Origin: Porogramme epimiltina
Lineage: Eukaryota > Basidiomycota > Agaricomycetes > Polyporales > Polyporaceae
Assembly (NCBI GenBank): GCA_900155495.1
Contig: FTLJ01000107.1
Location: 1-64,000, forward strand
DNA: 64,000 nucleotides
Direction: 5' to 3'
Under the pieces are notes generated by a model. That model worked only from the letters and a program-made list of their open reading frames with translations, had not been told where the DNA came from and did no database searches. This document shows positions 1-10,884 of this stretch, in pieces (position 1 is the first letter of the stretch; each line of letters begins with the position of its first letter). The position numbers and the translations under genes are program-made.

Positions 1-927
1 GAAGGGGGCCAAGACAAACTGCGCGGCGACGATCGTCAGCGTGCGGGCCGCGACACACGCCGGGGCGGGGGCGCGAGGGGTGGGGGTGGGCCCGCGGGCG
101 GGCCCGCGGCCATGGCGTCGGCGGGCCCCGGGGCGGCGGGAGGGGAGGGACGCACCGTATCGAGGAGGAAGCCCGGGACGTTGTTGGCCCACCAGTTCTT
201 GTAGAGCGTGCCGTGGCCGAGCTGAGGGGGCCCGGGCGGTCAGCGGCGGCGGGGACGGGAGCGGTGGCGGGGGCACTCACCTCGTGGGCTGCGCCGCGCG
301 GCGGGGGCGACGGGAACAGGCACGGCGAAGAGGGGGGGCGCGAGCAGAAGCGCATCAGCACGCTGACGTACGCGAAGCTTCGCCGCTGGCAGGGCCTCGG
401 CGGAGGCGGGGGGAGAGGGGGGGCGAAGGCGGCGGCACGCACCGATGCAGAAGAAGGAGGTGAAGGCAATGCCCTGCCACCACCAGTACGTCACCCAGAG
501 GGCGGCGCGCACCGACGCGGGGTGCCACAGCGGCGAGGCGGCGGGTACGAGGCCGGCGAAGCGCGTCGCGACGAGCGGCTCGATCGCCCGCCCGAACGCA
601 AAGCACGCCGCGCAGAAGAGCACGTCCCGGAGCACGTACCCGGTCGACCGCAGCGCGCTCTTCTCCAGCAGGTGCTTGGGCACCGCGGCGTGGATCTCCT
701 TCAGCGTCACCGTAGGCGGCGCGTACGGCCGTCTGAGCCTATCCCACGCGTCAGCCAACGTGTCCCCGCCAGCGTCCCCCACACGAGTCGCGTCGCGCGT
801 CGCGCGCCGCACGCGGGGGCTGCCAGCACCAGCGGAGTGCCAGCACCCCCGCGCGCGGAGTGCTCGCGCTCGCGCACGCGCACGCTCGCACGCACCTCTC
901 TTCGTACTCGGAGCCGTTCTTGAACAT
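1..927 (-). CDS. FAD2: Delta-12 fatty acid desaturase, 5' part (runs off the left edge)
   Basis: Endoplasmic-reticulum membrane desaturase that converts oleoyl to linoleoyl chains (family knowledge). Exons on the minus strand: 896-927, 443-732, 281-288, 156-221 and 1-18, with consistent phases and GT-AG introns of 163, 154, 59 and 137 nt. The start at 927 gives MFKNGSEYEER, the usual start of basidiomycete Ole/FAD2 proteins, followed by the conserved VTLKEIHAAVPKH block and a hydrophobic segment ending WWWQGIAFTSFFCI. The first histidine box AHELGHG is split over an 8-nt exon (281-288, CCCACGAG). The GTLYKNWWANN and GFLLDT segments that follow match the family. The other two histidine boxes lie outside the window. 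A TATTTAAG element lies about 185 bp upstream. The introns are longer than elsewhere in the window. Delta-12 rather than another front of this family is inferred from the N-terminal pattern. Confidence 0.9.
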
Positions 928-3900
928 GTGTGCAGAGCGTGGATCGAAGGCGCAGATCGCGCTGGCGAGAAGTGCAGAAGTGCAGAATAGAGGTACGCGG
1001 CAGCGGCGGGCGATCGAGGGGGGCCGGGAAGCAGCTGCTCAGCCAGATGGAAGGGCGGGATGGATGCGTCGAAACGTCCTGGGCTCCGAACCCCCGCTCC
1101 GCACTCGCCCTTAAATATCGCCCCAGCAGCCCAGGTGGGGGGGTGGCGAGGGAGGGACCGCCGCTCACATGCGCGTGCACACGAGGGGCGCGAGATTGAG
1201 AGATCCACCCCCCCCCCTTCGCGCGCCAGTGCAATCTGTCGCGTAACGCGAACGGGGGTGTCAATCTGCAGAGATGGGTCCGGACATGACTTTCGGTGAA
1301 CGAATCGCGCGGTCGGCCACTCCGGCCCCGCGGCGGGCGTGCTGCCTCGCTGCGTGCACCGTGAATCGGGCGAGTGTGATATGCGAACGGGCGTCCTGCG
1401 TTTCTCATTGCCATGCGTTCTTCCGGGAACACACGTCGTCGATGGGGAAACGCACCGCAAGGGGGAACCCGCCCCGCAGTGGTCCCGACTCCCGTGCCAT
1501 CGTACCCTCCAGGGTGCCAGGGCAGCACCGCGGACGACCCCGATCTCCGCCAGATCTGGGCCGCCGTGCTGGAAGGCTGGGTGGGCCGCGAAATATGGAC
1601 GGTGTGGCCCGAGCGTGCTCGCAGAAACGCCACGGTGCTGATTGGGAACCCTGAGCCCCCCCGTTCTTCTCTGATTACGCCAAGGTAGAGTTGACGCGTG
1701 AGCGAAAAGCCTCTCCAGCTCACATGCCCCGGCACTCCCCGGGGCCCCGCTTCCCAGCAGCGCTTCCTACTGCCTCCCCAGCGTTCCTGTCAGCGTTTGC
1801 GAGGCAATCCTGGCCCGACGAATGGTGCCCCCCTCCCCCTCTGATGCGCCGCAACAGCCTCCGAGAGTTTGTCTCGGAGCTTGAGTGGACTCGATTCCCC
1901 TTCGGCGACGGGAGCCAGATTACGTCGAGCGCCCAGAAGATGCCGTCACCTCGCATTTTGACGCGGCCCTGCAGCATTGACGCAACAACAGGGCGCGCCA
2001 CCCCCAGCGTTCCTCGTCCTGTGGCCCGCACACAGCGCCGCACTGCGTTCCCCACCCAATTATTGTTTCCGCCCGAGGAGCGGAGATGATACTCAATTAT
2101 TGTTCCGCGGTTCATTATTGGCGTTATTGGGCGGGAACGAGGCCCGCCGTATGTCGTGGCCGTTTCTCGAACCCGTCGGGTCCCCAGGCGGACGAGAAAA
2201 AACGTGTGGACATGGCCTGTCCCCGGGCGCACGGCTTGGCCAGTTGCGGGCCGGATAATGCCTGGCGAAGCTCGCCCGCTGCCGACGACGGGTCTCAGAG
2301 AACAAACTATGACGGCACGTGTCGAGGCCAATGACGTGTTTCTTCTGTTGCGAGCAGCCGACATCGCGCGTGGGGGGCGCCAGATTGAGATAGAGGGCGG
2401 GCGAGACGACAGATGGAAAGACAGCGGATCGGGCTGGGCTTGAGGAGGCTCGCCGACCTGCGCCAGCCAGCCAGCCCCGAGAAATATATTTGGCGGACAT
2501 CACCCGGCCGTTCCCAGGGGATGCTGCTCGGCCACGGTCCATCATCGACCTGGTGACACGGACGTGCAACCCATGTCAGGCGTCTTCGCCTGCGCACCCG
2601 TGATGCTGTAACGACTCTGCTCCAAGAACAACACGAGCAGCAGCACGAGCATATGGCGCACGCACAAATGGCGGCGATCCTCAGGATCGCCGACGGAGAG
2701 CCGAGTTGCGAAGACGAGGGGGTTGAGGCAAAGCGACAGCGATCGAGAGGCGCCTTTGACGAGGGCTCGGGGGGCAGGCCTCGGAGACGCCTCTTTGTTT
2801 GACAGAGACGCGCCCGAGGACCATGACGATCACACGCAGCCCGTCGCGCTCGGGACGCTGCGAGGGGGAGGAGCCTCCGCTCCATCCGACCCCAGACTCT
2901 GCGCCTCCCAATGCGACGGTTGCGCCGCCCCGGACGCCAGACCCCTGCGCCTCGCGCCAATGAAATCTAGAAGAGGCCAAATCGCAGACGAAGGAACAAT
3001 GCCAAAAGCGCCGTCGCCGAACGCGGGGGCGCGACCCCCACGTCCGGGCGTCCAGCGTCGCACGACCGGGCAGAAGCCGCGCACCAAGGGCGCGAAGCTC
3101 GTGCGGAGGGGCCAGGGCCCTGGCCGTGTCGAAGGAAGCGTGCGCGGGGCAGCTCGCCCGCGGGGTCCCGCGCGCGTTCCGCCCTGGCCCTCTTCTGTGT
3201 CCTGCTTCCCTCCAGCCCCCCCGCCGCAAGCGGGCTAGCGCAGGCCGCGGGCCGCCCCGCGCTCTCATGCGCCGCTGACATGGGTGCGGCGCCGCGTCGA
3301 CTATCACGCGTTCTCGTGGGACTGACGTGGGCCCGGGAGTGCGTAGGCGGCGCGAGCATGAGGGCGCAATGCCGTACCCCGAGCCAGAAGGGATGCGCGG
3401 GGCGGCTGGAAGAAACGTCTGGACGCTGCGGGCGGTGGCTCGGGAGCGCACGCGTAGTGCGCTCGGAGGGGAAAAAGGAAAGGGGGGGCCAATACGCCGC
3501 CGGGGGGTTGTCACGGCGGGCCGCAGGCCGGCGGGGAGGGGAGCGAGTCGTACGGGACGCACCGAATAACGACGCGCATGATGCAGATGGGCGTGGGCTG
3601 CTGCCAGAGGCCATGATTTGAATATGCATTGATCGGCGTGCGTCCGCGCGGGGCTTGCGCCTCGCGCCTCGCGCTGGCTTGGAATTTTCGAGGGGGTTGG
3701 AGATTGAGAGATGGGCAGCGGCAAGGGGGCGCTCGTGTAGAGATTAATTGCCAAACTGTAAACGTCTCCTTTCGCTCTCCGTCTGCGCCCCTGCGAATCG
3801 CGCAGCGATCCGAGACCACGCGGCGGGGGAACGTGGTGGCGGCCGTTCGCTGGGGTCGGACGCCGTGCGCGTGCGAGGCTGCATGGGGAAGGGGCTCCAG

Positions 3901-4943
3901 GGAAGAACGAGGACGCGGAGTGCAAAGGCTGTCATCGTTCTCGGCCTCGTGGTGGGGTGCAAGCGCGGTTGGCGTGGCGGTAGCGATGGAGAGCTTCGGA
4001 AGAGAACGTTTAGAGTAGTGCTGCCGCAGGCGCGTGAGGAAGAAACAGGAGAGCGTAGATGATGGCGGTCCAAGTCCAAGGAGAGGTCACGCATGCTGCT
4101 GGAATGCACCTCGTCCCAGTGTCACTACCTACCATAACAGGAAGGGACAATTGGTTTGGTGCACAGTGTATGGTCTCAGACCCGCGTTCTCGCATTCTCG
4201 GCGTGTGGAAACCCTATTGTGAGCTCGCCCTGGCAGGTGCAGCGCTGTCAGGAGGACGTGTGGGACCTAAAACTTAAAGAAGCCAGGCGCGTATGCGATC
4301 GTATTTCACTGGCCCGGTGCCGTTGCACCGGGTACAGAACCCAAGGTACGCCGACCTCAATTTTACGGCCCGGCACGCAGAGAACGTAGAAGACTACAGG
4401 TAGCGGGGAAGGTTGTCTAGTGCGGTCTGTGGCACTCCTTCCATGAGCTAGCTGCTTCGCGGGTAGCTGAGAATAGGTGGATGCTTTCCAGCCACACTAC
4501 CCGCGAAACCTGGGCCCGCTGCTCAACGATAGCAGGAAATCATGGGCGCAGATTTCGGCGGACAATAGGTGGCATCCGAGCCCAATATATCGCGGCGAAC
4601 GCTGATCTATCTGTCGACCTTGGCTCCGAGTCTTCGACGGGTGTGAGGTGGCGCGATCCAAGAAGTCTCTCAGGTCGCGATCGGACGCGGTTCATCGCGT
4701 AGGCGCCTGAGAGTTGTTTACTGGAACCACGCATCACGTGCGCGTTCCCATTGTGTCGCAGTTGGCCCTGTCAGCGCGTCGGCTTCCCCAGAGCCCCATC
4801 TCTCCCCCACCCTCCTCCTCTGCCCAGGGCAGACGTCTTGCTGCCTCGTTCACGTCTCCTTTCGGTCGATCGTAGCGGCGACTCTCGCACGGCTCTCGGC
4901 GCAAAACTTTGATTCCGTTGCTCTGGTCGCGCGGATATTCTAC
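928..4943. other. 4-kb intergenic region between divergent genes
   Basis: Upstream of both the desaturase (minus) and the small conserved gene at 4944 (plus). Long open frames exist on both strands (for example 2681-3925 minus), but their products are low-complexity Arg/Pro/Ala runs typical of GC-rich frames without stops. None shows a family motif or a spliced continuation. It probably holds extended promoter DNA, 5' untranslated exons or non-coding RNA. I see no transposon ends or tandem repeats. Confidence 0.6.
1110..1118 (-). promoter_or_regulatory. TATA-like element of the desaturase gene
   Basis: Read on the minus strand the sequence is ATATTTAAG, about 185 bp upstream of the desaturase start codon at 927. 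It stands out in otherwise very GC-rich DNA. Assignment as the TATA box is inferred from position only. Confidence 0.4.
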
Positions 4944-5546
4944 ATGTCTTCGGAACAAGTGAACTTCGCGATGTCCCAGTTGTCGCTCAACTCTGGCGAC
5001 GCTGAAGATTGGGACCGCTCGATGAGCAGCGACGTAGACCCAAATGTGACGGGCACCCCGCGCAATTCGGTCTCGTTCCCTGGAGTAGGGGCGGATGACG
5101 GGGCCGCGCCCGCGCGAAATGGCTCACTCAGCCGCAGCGCTGGCAAGCGCACGCTGAGCGAGCTGCTCAAACTGCACGCCGAGGAGGGCACCGACGTCAA
5201 CTTCACGCCAGAGGAGGCGAGCAGAGTGGCGGAGGTCCTGGGGCAATGGGTGAGTGTTCGCGTCTGCGGGGTTGATAATCCGACGTTTATTGCGATCTGT
5301 CGCCGCCTCGGCCACGGGCATGACCCATCTCCGAGCCCTTCGATTCCTCCCCCCGCCGTCAGCGCGACGGAAGTGCTGATGGTTTTCGGTCAGATAAACT
5401 CCTCATCATCGCCGTATGAGGGCGAGGATGACTTCTTCTCGCGGCAACATTCGCAGGACGATTCGTCAATACCGAACCGCCCTTCATCTGCGGCGGCCGA
5501 TGCCGGACGGCCAAGAGGGCAGAGCGAGAGCGTCGTCAAATCATGA
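4944..5546 (+). CDS. Small conserved fungal protein, one optional intron
   Basis: Exons 4944-5249 and 5394-5546 give a 152-aa Ser/Asp-rich protein starting MSSEQVNFAMSQLSLNSGD. The best-structured part is residues 75-110 (RTLSELLKLHAEEG, then VNFTPEEASRVAEVLGQW, then INSSSSPYEGEDDFF across the junction), a short predicted helical hairpin followed by an acidic tail. I recognise this pattern only as an uncharacterised conserved basidiomycete protein. The intron (GTGAGT...CAG, 144 nt) is a multiple of three and has no in-frame stop, so retention would give a 200-aa isoform. Splicing is preferred because the flanks join as GQW/INSSSSPYEGEDDFF, with a CTGAT branch site 15-20 nt before the acceptor. 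Function unknown. Confidence 0.75.
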   Translation: MSSEQVNFAMSQLSLNSGDAEDWDRSMSSDVDPNVTGTPRNSVSFPGVGADDGAAPARNGSLSRSAGKRTLSELLKLHAEEGTDVNFTPEEASRVAEVLGQWVSVRVCGVDNPTFIAICRRLGHGHDPSPSPSIPPPAVSATEVLMVFGQINSSSSPYEGEDDFFSRQHSQDDSSIPNRPSSAAADAGRPRGQSESVVKS

Positions 5547-6194
5547 CGCGTGCTCATGCTCTCTTGAATAGGCGTCTGGCCTATCTCCGTGAGCGATATC
5601 CCGATGTGTTGTACCTGGCGGCCCTTCTAACAGACATCCCCGTTTGCTTTGCCCCTGGCCAGGCCCCGTGTCTTGTTTCGCCGCGCCGATATATGGAACC
5701 CTCACGACCTGCGACGTCCTTTTACGACCTCTCACGACCTTTTCCGCACGACACCAACACGTTGCCACTATTTATACCATTCATCATTCTAATCACATGC
5801 ATGCTCTATTCCTTGTCTTTACGGCCCAGCCTCCCAGAGGAGACGCTTCTAATCTGTGCTGTACATACCTGTCCATACTCGCTTTCGAAAAGCTCTCGAA
5901 TTGGGCGCTCCGCGCCGTCTCACTGCTCCGCACGAAATGTATCCGAATACGCATTGGCAAGCACTGGAGGATGTGGCTGTATTAAATGTGTGAGACGTGC
6001 ATGGAAGCAAGCCGCAAGTGGCAATATTCTTCGATTGTTTACCGTTGTTAGGATCGCAAGCCTTTGCCATACACGCGCAAATAGAACACGTCATCGTCGG
6101 TACCGCGTTTGTCCTTGCCACTGAGCACTCGCGACCAGCTCACAAGAAACATCTCAATCCGGTGGCACTTGAGCATCGCTACCATATACCTGCC
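5547..6194. other. Intergenic region, terminator of one gene and promoter of the next
   Basis: Both neighbours are on the plus strand. The DNA is less GC-rich than the coding parts and contains runs such as ctatttataccattcat near 5767. The overlapping short open frames have no family features. No RNA gene seen. Confidence 0.5.
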
Positions 6195-8644
6195 ATGTCT
6201 TTCAATAGCCTGAAGTCGGCACGCAAGGCGAAGGAGCTTCATTCATTCATTCAAACCCGTGCCGAGGCACCTCATCAATCTCCGCCTTCCGTTTCTCAAA
6301 CGGCCTCCGAAGGGTCGCCGACGCTCAAAGAATCCATCGGCCTGGAGGGGTCTAGTCCCAACTCGCAGGTTGGTGTGGCAGAACCATCTATTTCTGCTGC
6401 AGAAAAGTCATCGGATCCAGATTCCCCTAGCAAGAAACCCTCAGAGTATCACCCTTCCCAAACGAACACGGCCCTGCCCGAGAGCCCGGCAGTGGACACA
6501 GTGACACCACCATTAACCTCAACATCGGACCGACGGAAGACAAAACTCGTGCCACTACAAGGCTGCCATGCGGCTTTACCGCCCACCATTGAAATCAGAG
6601 AATCCAATCGGCACGGTCGGGGCATCTATGCAAAAATTTCCCTCAGCGCGGGTGTGTGCCGTTGACAAACACGAACGTGGAGTCTATCGCTAAGTTGCGC
6701 TTAACAGGTACCACCATAATGGCTGCCACACCCCACGTTGCTGTACTCTCGACGTCCAACCTGGAACAATTTTGTTCGGCTTGTGCCGAACCGGCACCGC
6801 AGTCTGGCCTCAAGCGTTGTCCAAGATGCAAGGCTCTGTGGTACTGCAATTCGGTATGTACGGCATGCTTCAGGCATCACTTCCCGGTTCTCATTCTCTC
6901 CGCGCCGAATAGGAGTGCCAAAATAGAGACTGGGCCTGGCATAAGCGAGAGTGTTCGGCTCTACAGAAATGGGCCTCGTCCGCCCCTTCATCGGACCTTG
7001 CCATACCAGGAGAAGCGGTAAGGTGTCTAGGCCGCATACTGTGGAGGTCGCAAAAGGAAGGTTTCGATAGTGCATGGGTGCGGCTAGATTTTCGCGACAT
7101 ACGAGGCTCCGATGCTGATCGGTCGTGCAGGCGAAGGAGATTCGAATGATGCAGTCGAGTTTGTCCCCCCATATCGTTTCGTCCCGTTCCGGCGGCTCAC
7201 AAAACACTAGATCGAACAACTTTGCAGCCATCGGCCTTCGAATCTCATACACATTTGGCGCACTCAGTCGTCCGATACTTGGGCGTTGCGTCTCCTCAGG
7301 AACTCGAACCTTATGGACTCACCTCCGCCGGAGATCTGGTGGATCTCATCTCGCGAGTAAGACTGTCAACTGTATGGAGAGAGATATCAGCTCATTCCAC
7401 ACAGTTCACCACCAACACGTTCACCCTCACCGCTCCGTCCCTTACCCCGATCGGTATATGCGTATCGCCTGCTGCCGCATTTTGTAACCACTCCTGTGAT
7501 CCAAACGCCGTCATCGTTTTCCCGAGGCTCCCAAGCAGCTCTGCGTCGCAAGAGCCACTGCTTCATCTTGTCGCTCTACAAGATGTGGCACAAGGGAAGG
7601 AAGTACGTTTTCCCAAAGTTATTGCCTTGTACTTGCAAATTGCTTACCCCGCATCAAGGTCCGGATATCATACGTAGATACAACATTGCCAAAGCGTCTA
7701 CGGCAGGAAGAATTGAAGGAAGTGTACAGTTTCACGTGTCAGTGCAAGCTTTGTATCTCCACGGACACCCCGGATCCACGAGAGGCGCTGTGGTGTCCCA
7801 AGGGCTGTGGAGGAATATGTCCTCACCCCACTGAGGGTGCGCCTGATTTCACACTGCCCGCACCTCCCGGACTGATTATCTGCAGACATCCAGACTTCGC
7901 GGTGTGCGAAATGCAACACGGCGGTTGGGAACATTGACGCCGTGTTAGACGCCCTCCGTGTGGGGCAGGAGGCACTGAAGAAAGCCACGTTCCTACAATT
8001 CAGAGGTGGGTCCAGGTCACAGCTGTCCACGGAGAACTTCACCGACCTCCGCTACTCCCCTAGACCCGGAAAAGGCTAAGCAGCTCACGACCAACATTAT
8101 CCCTATCCTTGTCTCCGCCGGCGCCACGCCCTCCTCTCACCCCCTCCTGGCGATGACGCGCCTACACCAGGAGTTGCTCATCTCCTTACTGGGCACAGGA
8201 TTCACTCAGGAGACCCTGGATGAGACAGTACGCGCAGCGGCGCGGTATAGCGCCGGACTGCAGACGCTCCTACCAAAGGGCCACCCTGTCCGTGCGGTCG
8301 CGCTAGGGGAGCTGGGGAAGCTGTTGGCGGTGGACGAGCCCGCCCCTGACCCGACGCGCACCGCCACGCCGACGTCCGCCGGCGCAGAGGCTGGATTAGG
8401 GTCGGGGCCGGGGCGGTTCCCGCCGTCCGGGCCGCCGAGGCTCAAGCTGGCGTACGAGTCGCTCGTGCGCGCGCACGAGGAGCTCTCGATCGGCTTCGGC
8501 AAAGTAGGTGGAGGCGGGAGGTTGGGCGAGGAGATCAGGGAGGCAATCGTGAGGCTGGAGAAAGAGCTGGGAGTATGGTCGTCCGGTCTGCGAAACGCTC
8601 TGCGGGACGCGGTGGCGGGCGGGGCTTTGTTACCACCGAGCTAG
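6195..8644 (+). CDS. SMYD-type SET and MYND domain lysine methyltransferase
   Basis: Predicted S-adenosylmethionine-dependent protein lysine methyltransferase. Nine exons: 6195-6651, 6708-6853, 6913-7077, 7131-7158, 7211-7356, 7405-7602, 7659-7836, 7886-8005 and 8064-8644, giving 672 aa. Residues 1-130 are a Ser/Pro-rich extension. The SET start (IEIRESNRHGRGIYA, about residue 136) is interrupted by a MYND zinc finger (FCSAC, RCPRC, WYCNSECQ, WAWHKREC). The SET core resumes with AAAFCNHSCDPNA, the NHSCxPN signature that binds AdoMet, and VRISYVD. It is followed by the post-SET cysteines CQCKLC with CPKGC and CAKC. The C-terminal 200 aa are helical and TPR-like, as in SMYD proteins. Introns are 48-59 nt and exon 4 is only 28 nt. 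The substrate cannot be told from sequence. Compared with most SMYD proteins the N-terminal extension is long and probably disordered. Confidence 0.93.
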
Positions 8645-8864
8645 GGGTATGACGTCAGTTGTTCAAGTTGAGTAACGCGCGCTGCTCAGTTCCTCTGGGA
8701 ATTGTAGTTTGAACCGGTAAACTGATATGTTCATTGTACACCCTAGTCGCTATTGGAGCGCGTGCTACGGAGCTCCGGTGTAATGCCGTTTGCCCCTCTA
8801 CAGAGGAGCAACGTTAGGAGGGTAGCTCATAGGGCTCCCTACGTCCTCCTGAGTTCTTGAGGCC

Positions 8865-8871
8865 TATAAAA
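8865..8871 (+). promoter_or_regulatory. TATA box (TATAAAA) of kinase gene 1
   Basis: TATAAAA lies 57 bp upstream of the ATG at 8922, which is the first ATG after it. Confidence 0.7.
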
Positions 8872-8921
8872 GCCACCCATCTCAGCCTCTCATCGTCCAC
8901 TTCACGCTCAAGTTCCTCACC

Positions 8922-10512
8922 ATGTCTCTGGCAGACTCCCCCCTCCCCGATCTCTCAAACAAGACCATTGACAATGGGCGCTACCGCCTCCTCTCCCCAC
9001 TCGGCGCCGGCGGGTTCGGCGTCGTCTACCGCGCACTCGAGTACAACCCCGATACGACTCAAACTGTCGTACGCGCGATCAAGGTCATGCACAATGCGCC
9101 CAGGGGCTCAGGGTACGCCTTAAACCAACTGCGCGAGATCGGGTACCACACTCGCGTCTCTGGCCACCCGAACACCGTCCGCCTGCACCGAGCGCTGCGC
9201 GACCGCTCATTCCTCTACCTCGTGATGGACTACATGCCCGGTGGAGACCTCGCACGGGTTGTGAGGAAGCGTATGATACCCGTGGGCGACAACGCGCTGT
9301 TAAAGCGGGTGTTTTTGAAGATCCTGGACGGGGTGGAGGAGTGTCACTCGAAGGGGGTCTTCCACCGCGACTTGAAGCTGGAGAACATCCTCGTTGACGA
9401 GAGCCTGGAGAGGGTTTGCGTAAGCGACTTCGGTCTTGCGACGACGCAGATGCAGAGCACATCGTTCAACACTGGAACGAAGCATTGTATGTCTCCAGGT
9501 TCGTATTCGAGCGCTTTCATTTGTTTATGTCGCATCATACTGACTTTTGCATCTAGAGTGCGTCGACTGTAACGACGTTGCCTACCCCTACGACACGCGT
9601 CGGAGCGACGTCTGGGCCTCCGGCATTATCCTTCTCAACCTTGCGACGGGCAAGACGTCGTGGCACACGGCGACACTCGACGACGGCGCCTTCGCCGCGT
9701 ACCTCGAAGATCCAGACTACCTCTGCAAGATCTTCCCCATCTCGAGAGGCTTGAACCGTATCTTCCGTCGCGTGTTCACCATCGTCCCCGCCAACGCGAT
9801 GTCGCTCTCGGAGCTCCGCGAGGCCATCCTCAAGCTGGACACGTTCTGGATGAACGAGGCGGAGCGTGCAGCGGCGGGCCCCGCCGTGCAGAAGTCCTGG
9901 GAGTTCTACACCGGCAAGGCGCAGCAGCACCCCCCTCCCCTTCCCCCGCGCAGGCCGCGTCGGGAGGTTGTCCCCATCGGCTGTGAAGGCAGCCCCTCGT
10001 CATCCGACGACTCGAGCGACGACTCGGACGACCTCGACGAGGGTGACACGTTCGCGTCGGACACGGCCTCCGAGAGCAGCGGGCTGTACGTCTCTGCGCA
10101 CCACTCCCTGGCGGGGCGTTATGGGATCCCCGCGGTGCCTTATGTCGACGGAGAGGACGACACCACTTCCTCCTCCGAGTCACTGCCAGAGTACCTGCCA
10201 CGCTCGGAGCCCTTTGTACCCTCCTCCCACCCTTCCCGTCTTCCCGTCGGCGAGAGCGGCAGCCCTCATGACACGCCCTCTTCTTCGAGCGGGGACGGCG
10301 AGGGCCTCGTCACGCCTGAAGTCCAACCCCAAGTCCCTCAAGTCGAGACCGTCTCCTCGAACCCCCTCGACGGCAACGCAAGGGCCTCCCTGGAGCAGGC
10401 CAAGGCGCTCGGCAACGACGGGGGAGAATCCGAGGGGCTGGTGAGGCTCGGCAAGTTCGCTTTCCTGTTGAGACCCCCTACTCTCTTGAAGGCGGCGTTG
10501 AAGCGGCCATAG
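8922..10512 (+). CDS. Ran1/Sks1-type serine/threonine protein kinase 1
   Basis: Two exons, 8922-9498 and 9557-10512 (58-nt intron), 510 aa. The kinase domain has the glycine loop GAGGFG (residues 28-33), catalytic Lys54 in AIKVM, the alpha-C Glu in LREIGYH, HRDLKLEN at 148-155, DFGLAT, and APE-like SPE split by the intron. It continues with DVWASGIILLNL and a C-terminal lobe. The region after residue 330 is Ser/Asp/Pro-rich and acidic, probably disordered. The DFGLAT...SPEC pattern and N-terminal T-I-D-x-G-R-x-x-L block place it with fungal Ran1/Pat1, Sks1 and Vhs1 kinases, which act in nutrient and meiosis control (family knowledge). Closest relatives in the window are the kinases at 18247 and 20357. 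Its activation segment (GTKHCMSPE) departs from the family GxGSxxYMSPE. The target is unknown. Confidence 0.88.
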
Positions 10513-10884
10513 TCTGCATTCCCGCGTTTGTCTGGCCCATTGTTCAGCTGTAGCATTTCGGTACTCGTCGCTGTAGAGCAGTTGTACGCTGGATGGACAT
10601 TTGTTGCCATAGACACTAGGATACCACATGGACAATATATTAATGACCCACTTTCCACTATCTTCGCGTGCCACACTCCCAGCCCTCTATTTACATGAAG
10701 GTCGCAGCAGAGCTCTGAGCTCAGGTATGACGTCACGGCAGTGGCCAGAACCGCGGTCCGCCACCGGTCCGCGGACGGTTTACGTCTCGGAAAAGGCGCC
10801 TTCGGGGTTGCCCTGCGCACTGCGACCGCCATGTCGCCCGCCACCTACTCCGCCTAGCCCCTTGCGCGTTCTAGCCTTCTTGCC
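10513..10884. other. Intergenic spacer between kinase 1 and IKS1
   Basis: Holds the 3' end of the kinase and the promoter of the IKS1-type gene, both on the plus strand. A near-palindromic GAACCGCGGTC...CCGGTCCGCGG stretch occurs around 10749-10775. No gene seen. Confidence 0.5.

Noticed and set aside
2681..3925. 414-codon minus-strand open frame
   Set aside because: Arg/Pro/Ala-rich product without motifs, with equally long frames on the opposite strand; typical stop-poor GC-rich DNA.
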